A stretch of DNA of 7,437 bases from Sulfurimonas sp. (GTDB lineage: Bacteria; Campylobacterota; Campylobacteria; Campylobacterales; Sulfurimonadaceae), in the NCBI GenBank assembly GCA_030646745.1, contig JAUSKV010000033.1, positions 1 to 7,437 on the forward strand, written 5' to 3'. The translations under genes were made by a program, and so were the position numbers. Within the stretch, counting starts at the first letter, position 1; every line of letters begins with the position of its first letter. This document shows positions 6,245 through 7,437 of this stretch, piece after piece. A model generated the notes under the pieces. It was not told where the DNA came from. It saw only the letters and a list, made by a program, of their open reading frames with translations, and made no database searches.

Positions 6245-7186
6245 ATGAAAAAATTAACAATTGCAACGAGAGGTTCACAACTCGCACTTTGGCAATCCAA
6301 CCATATTAAAGCAGTTTTGGAAGAGCAAAATCCGGGTTTAGAGGTAGAGTTAAATATCATCGTTACAACAGGCGATAAAATAATTGACAGACCTCTGGCG
6401 GCCATCGGCGGAAAGGGGCTTTTTTTAAAAGAGTTAGAAGAGGCTATGCTTCGCGGTGAGGCTCAAATCGCTGTGCATTCACTCAAAGATGTTCCGACTG
6501 TAATGCCTGAGGGATTGATTTTAGCAGCAATTACCCAGAGAGAAGATTCGAGAGATGCGCTTTTGTCAGAAAAATATGCAGACATAAATTCTCTTCCACA
6601 AGGTGGCACTGTCGGTACATCTTCACTTCGCCGCCGCATGCAGATAGAAAAGATTAGACCTGACCTCAAGATTAAAGATTTAAGAGGCAATGTTGACACC
6701 AGAATCAGAAAACTCAAAGAGGGCGAATTTGATGCCATTATTTTAGCGGCTGCAGGAATTAACAGACTCGGACTTGTAGAGACTGTTAAGTATGTTTACC
6801 CGATTTCATTCGATGAGATGATTCCATCTATGGGGCAGGGTGCCCTCGGAATTGAGGCTGTGAATAATCCGGAAGTTTTAGCGATTGTTGCAAGATTAGA
6901 AGACGGGCATAGTAGAATTGAAACTACAATAGAGAGAGATTTTGTGGATATGTTAAATGGCGGTTGTCATGTGCCTATCGGCGTAAATGCTACAGTCTTA
7001 GAAAATAATGATGTAGTTATAAAGGCAGTTTTAGGACTTCCAAATGGCACAAAAATTATGGCTGATACAAAAATAGTTTCAAAAGATTTATACAAAACAA
7101 TTGGAAGAGAAATAGCACAGGAGTTTATAGACAGGGGTGCAAAAGAGTTACTTCAAGAAGCAGAAGACATGATGGTAAACAACTAG
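6245..7186 (+). CDS. hemC: Hydroxymethylbilane synthase (porphobilinogen deaminase)
   Basis: HemC polymerises four porphobilinogen molecules into hydroxymethylbilane, the linear tetrapyrrole precursor of uroporphyrinogen III and haem. The 313-residue protein has full family length. Motifs in order are ATRGSQLALWQ (7-17), the catalytic region VHSLKDVPT (77-85) with D82 (equivalent to E. coli D84), the arginine-rich SSLRRR (126-131) and LRGNVDTR (146-153) segments that bind substrate carboxylates, MGQGALGIE (196-204), and NGGCHVPIG (238-246) with C241 as the attachment site of the dipyrromethane cofactor. The nearest ribosome-site-like sequence is AAAAAGG (6227-6233), about 11 nt before the ATG, which is rather distant, so coupling to the preceding gene is likely. 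Together with hemA it supplies two non-adjacent steps of haem synthesis. No missing residue was seen. Confidence 0.97.
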   Translation: MKKLTIATRGSQLALWQSNHIKAVLEEQNPGLEVELNIIVTTGDKIIDRPLAAIGGKGLFLKELEEAMLRGEAQIAVHSLKDVPTVMPEGLILAAITQREDSRDALLSEKYADINSLPQGGTVGTSSLRRRMQIEKIRPDLKIKDLRGNVDTRIRKLKEGEFDAIILAAAGINRLGLVETVKYVYPISFDEMIPSMGQGALGIEAVNNPEVLAIVARLEDGHSRIETTIERDFVDMLNGGCHVPIGVNATVLENNDVVIKAVLGLPNGTKIMADTKIVSKDLYKTIGREIAQEFIDRGAKELLQEAEDMMVNN

Positions 7187-7187
7187 A

Positions 7188-7437
7188 ATGCAAAGAACAA
7201 TCAAGCTCTTAAAAAAAGAGAATGAACTAAGAGTTATAGAGGATGAACTAGATATTTATCTGGAAATAGCCCATTTAGCTTACGCCGAAGTGAAGAAGAA
7301 AGACGGCGGTATGGCTCTTTTGTTTACAAATGTGGTAGATAAAAAAAGCGGTACAAAGTTTGAAGAGCCGATTCTTATGAATGTTTTTGGTTCCTACAGA
7401 AGATGCGAACTCCTTTTTGGCAGAACAATAGAATCAA
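7188..7437 (+). CDS. ubiD: UbiD-family decarboxylase, N-terminal part (cut by window end)
   Basis: The ATG at 7188 opens a frame that runs 83 codons to the window edge without a stop. The start MQRTIKLLKKENEL followed by RVIEDELDIYLEIAHLAYAE, then ALLFTNVVDKKSG and PILMNVFGSYRRCELLFGR, is the characteristic N-terminal region of UbiD-type carboxy-lyases, which use prenylated flavin. In Campylobacterota, which make menaquinone by the futalosine route, this family is annotated as the menaquinone biosynthesis decarboxylase acting on the aromatic carboxylate in a late step; that role is inferred from family and context. The catalytic domain residues lie beyond the window. The gene begins one base after the hemC stop and lacks a clear ribosome site, again suggesting coupling. 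By position it matches C. jejuni Cj0546. Confidence 0.9.
   Translation, partial: MQRTIKLLKKENELRVIEDELDIYLEIAHLAYAEVKKKDGGMALLFTNVVDKKSGTKFEEPILMNVFGSYRRCELLFGRTIES

Noticed and set aside
6169..6741. Minus-strand open frames over the oxidoreductase end and hemC
   Set aside because: They are antisense to well-supported genes, with no ribosome site or promoter noted and no domain features.
1..7437. CRISPR array, tRNA or rRNA genes, insertion sequence ends, phage or defence genes
   Set aside because: No spaced repeats, cloverleaf, rRNA-like blocks, terminal inverted repeats or transposase motifs were seen; nearly all bases from 425 onward belong to core metabolic genes.

Overview
The window looks like chromosomal DNA of a Campylobacterota (Epsilonproteobacteria) organism, most like Sulfurimonas or a close relative. 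The grounds are the gene content and order and the AT-rich composition, together with a promoter that has a strong extended -10 and no -35. From memory, the order DUF2018 gene, exported protein gene, polyprenyl synthetase, hemA, proS, fxsA-like, hemC, ubiD matches Campylobacter jejuni Cj0539-Cj0546. Most of it also matches Helicobacter pylori HP0242-HP0237 in reverse numbering. I could not run a search to confirm the species.

Positions 1-261 hold the 3' part of an unrecognised reading frame that is broken near the left edge. Positions 262-424 are intergenic. They carry a strong hairpin (247-278) whose long T tract lies on the minus strand, a candidate minus-strand promoter (328-356) that could drive a short RNA of about 80 nt ending at that hairpin, and a plus-strand extended -10 promoter (389-397).

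From 425 to the right edge, nine plus-strand genes are packed with gaps of 14 nt or less or with overlaps, so they probably form one operon. In order they are: a DUF2018 helical protein, a small secreted protein, long-chain polyprenyl diphosphate synthase (ispB), glutamyl-tRNA reductase (hemA), prolyl-tRNA synthetase (proS), an FxsA-like membrane protein, a periplasmic thioredoxin-fold oxidoreductase with a CPFC motif, hydroxymethylbilane synthase (hemC), and the start of a UbiD-family decarboxylase that is cut by the window end.

Functionally, hemA and hemC supply tetrapyrrole for haem. ispB supplies the isoprenoid tail and the UbiD-family enzyme probably acts in late menaquinone synthesis. 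The operon therefore provides two kinds of respiratory-chain cofactor, alongside a tRNA synthetase. The oxidoreductase appears to be an addition relative to the C. jejuni and H. pylori arrangement, and its start codon lies 47 nt inside the fxsA-like gene. Most of the window is ordinary core genome. The parts most worth a second look are the possible small RNA at 240-321, the dual-coding fxsA/oxidoreductase junction, and the two poorly characterised genes at the head of the operon.
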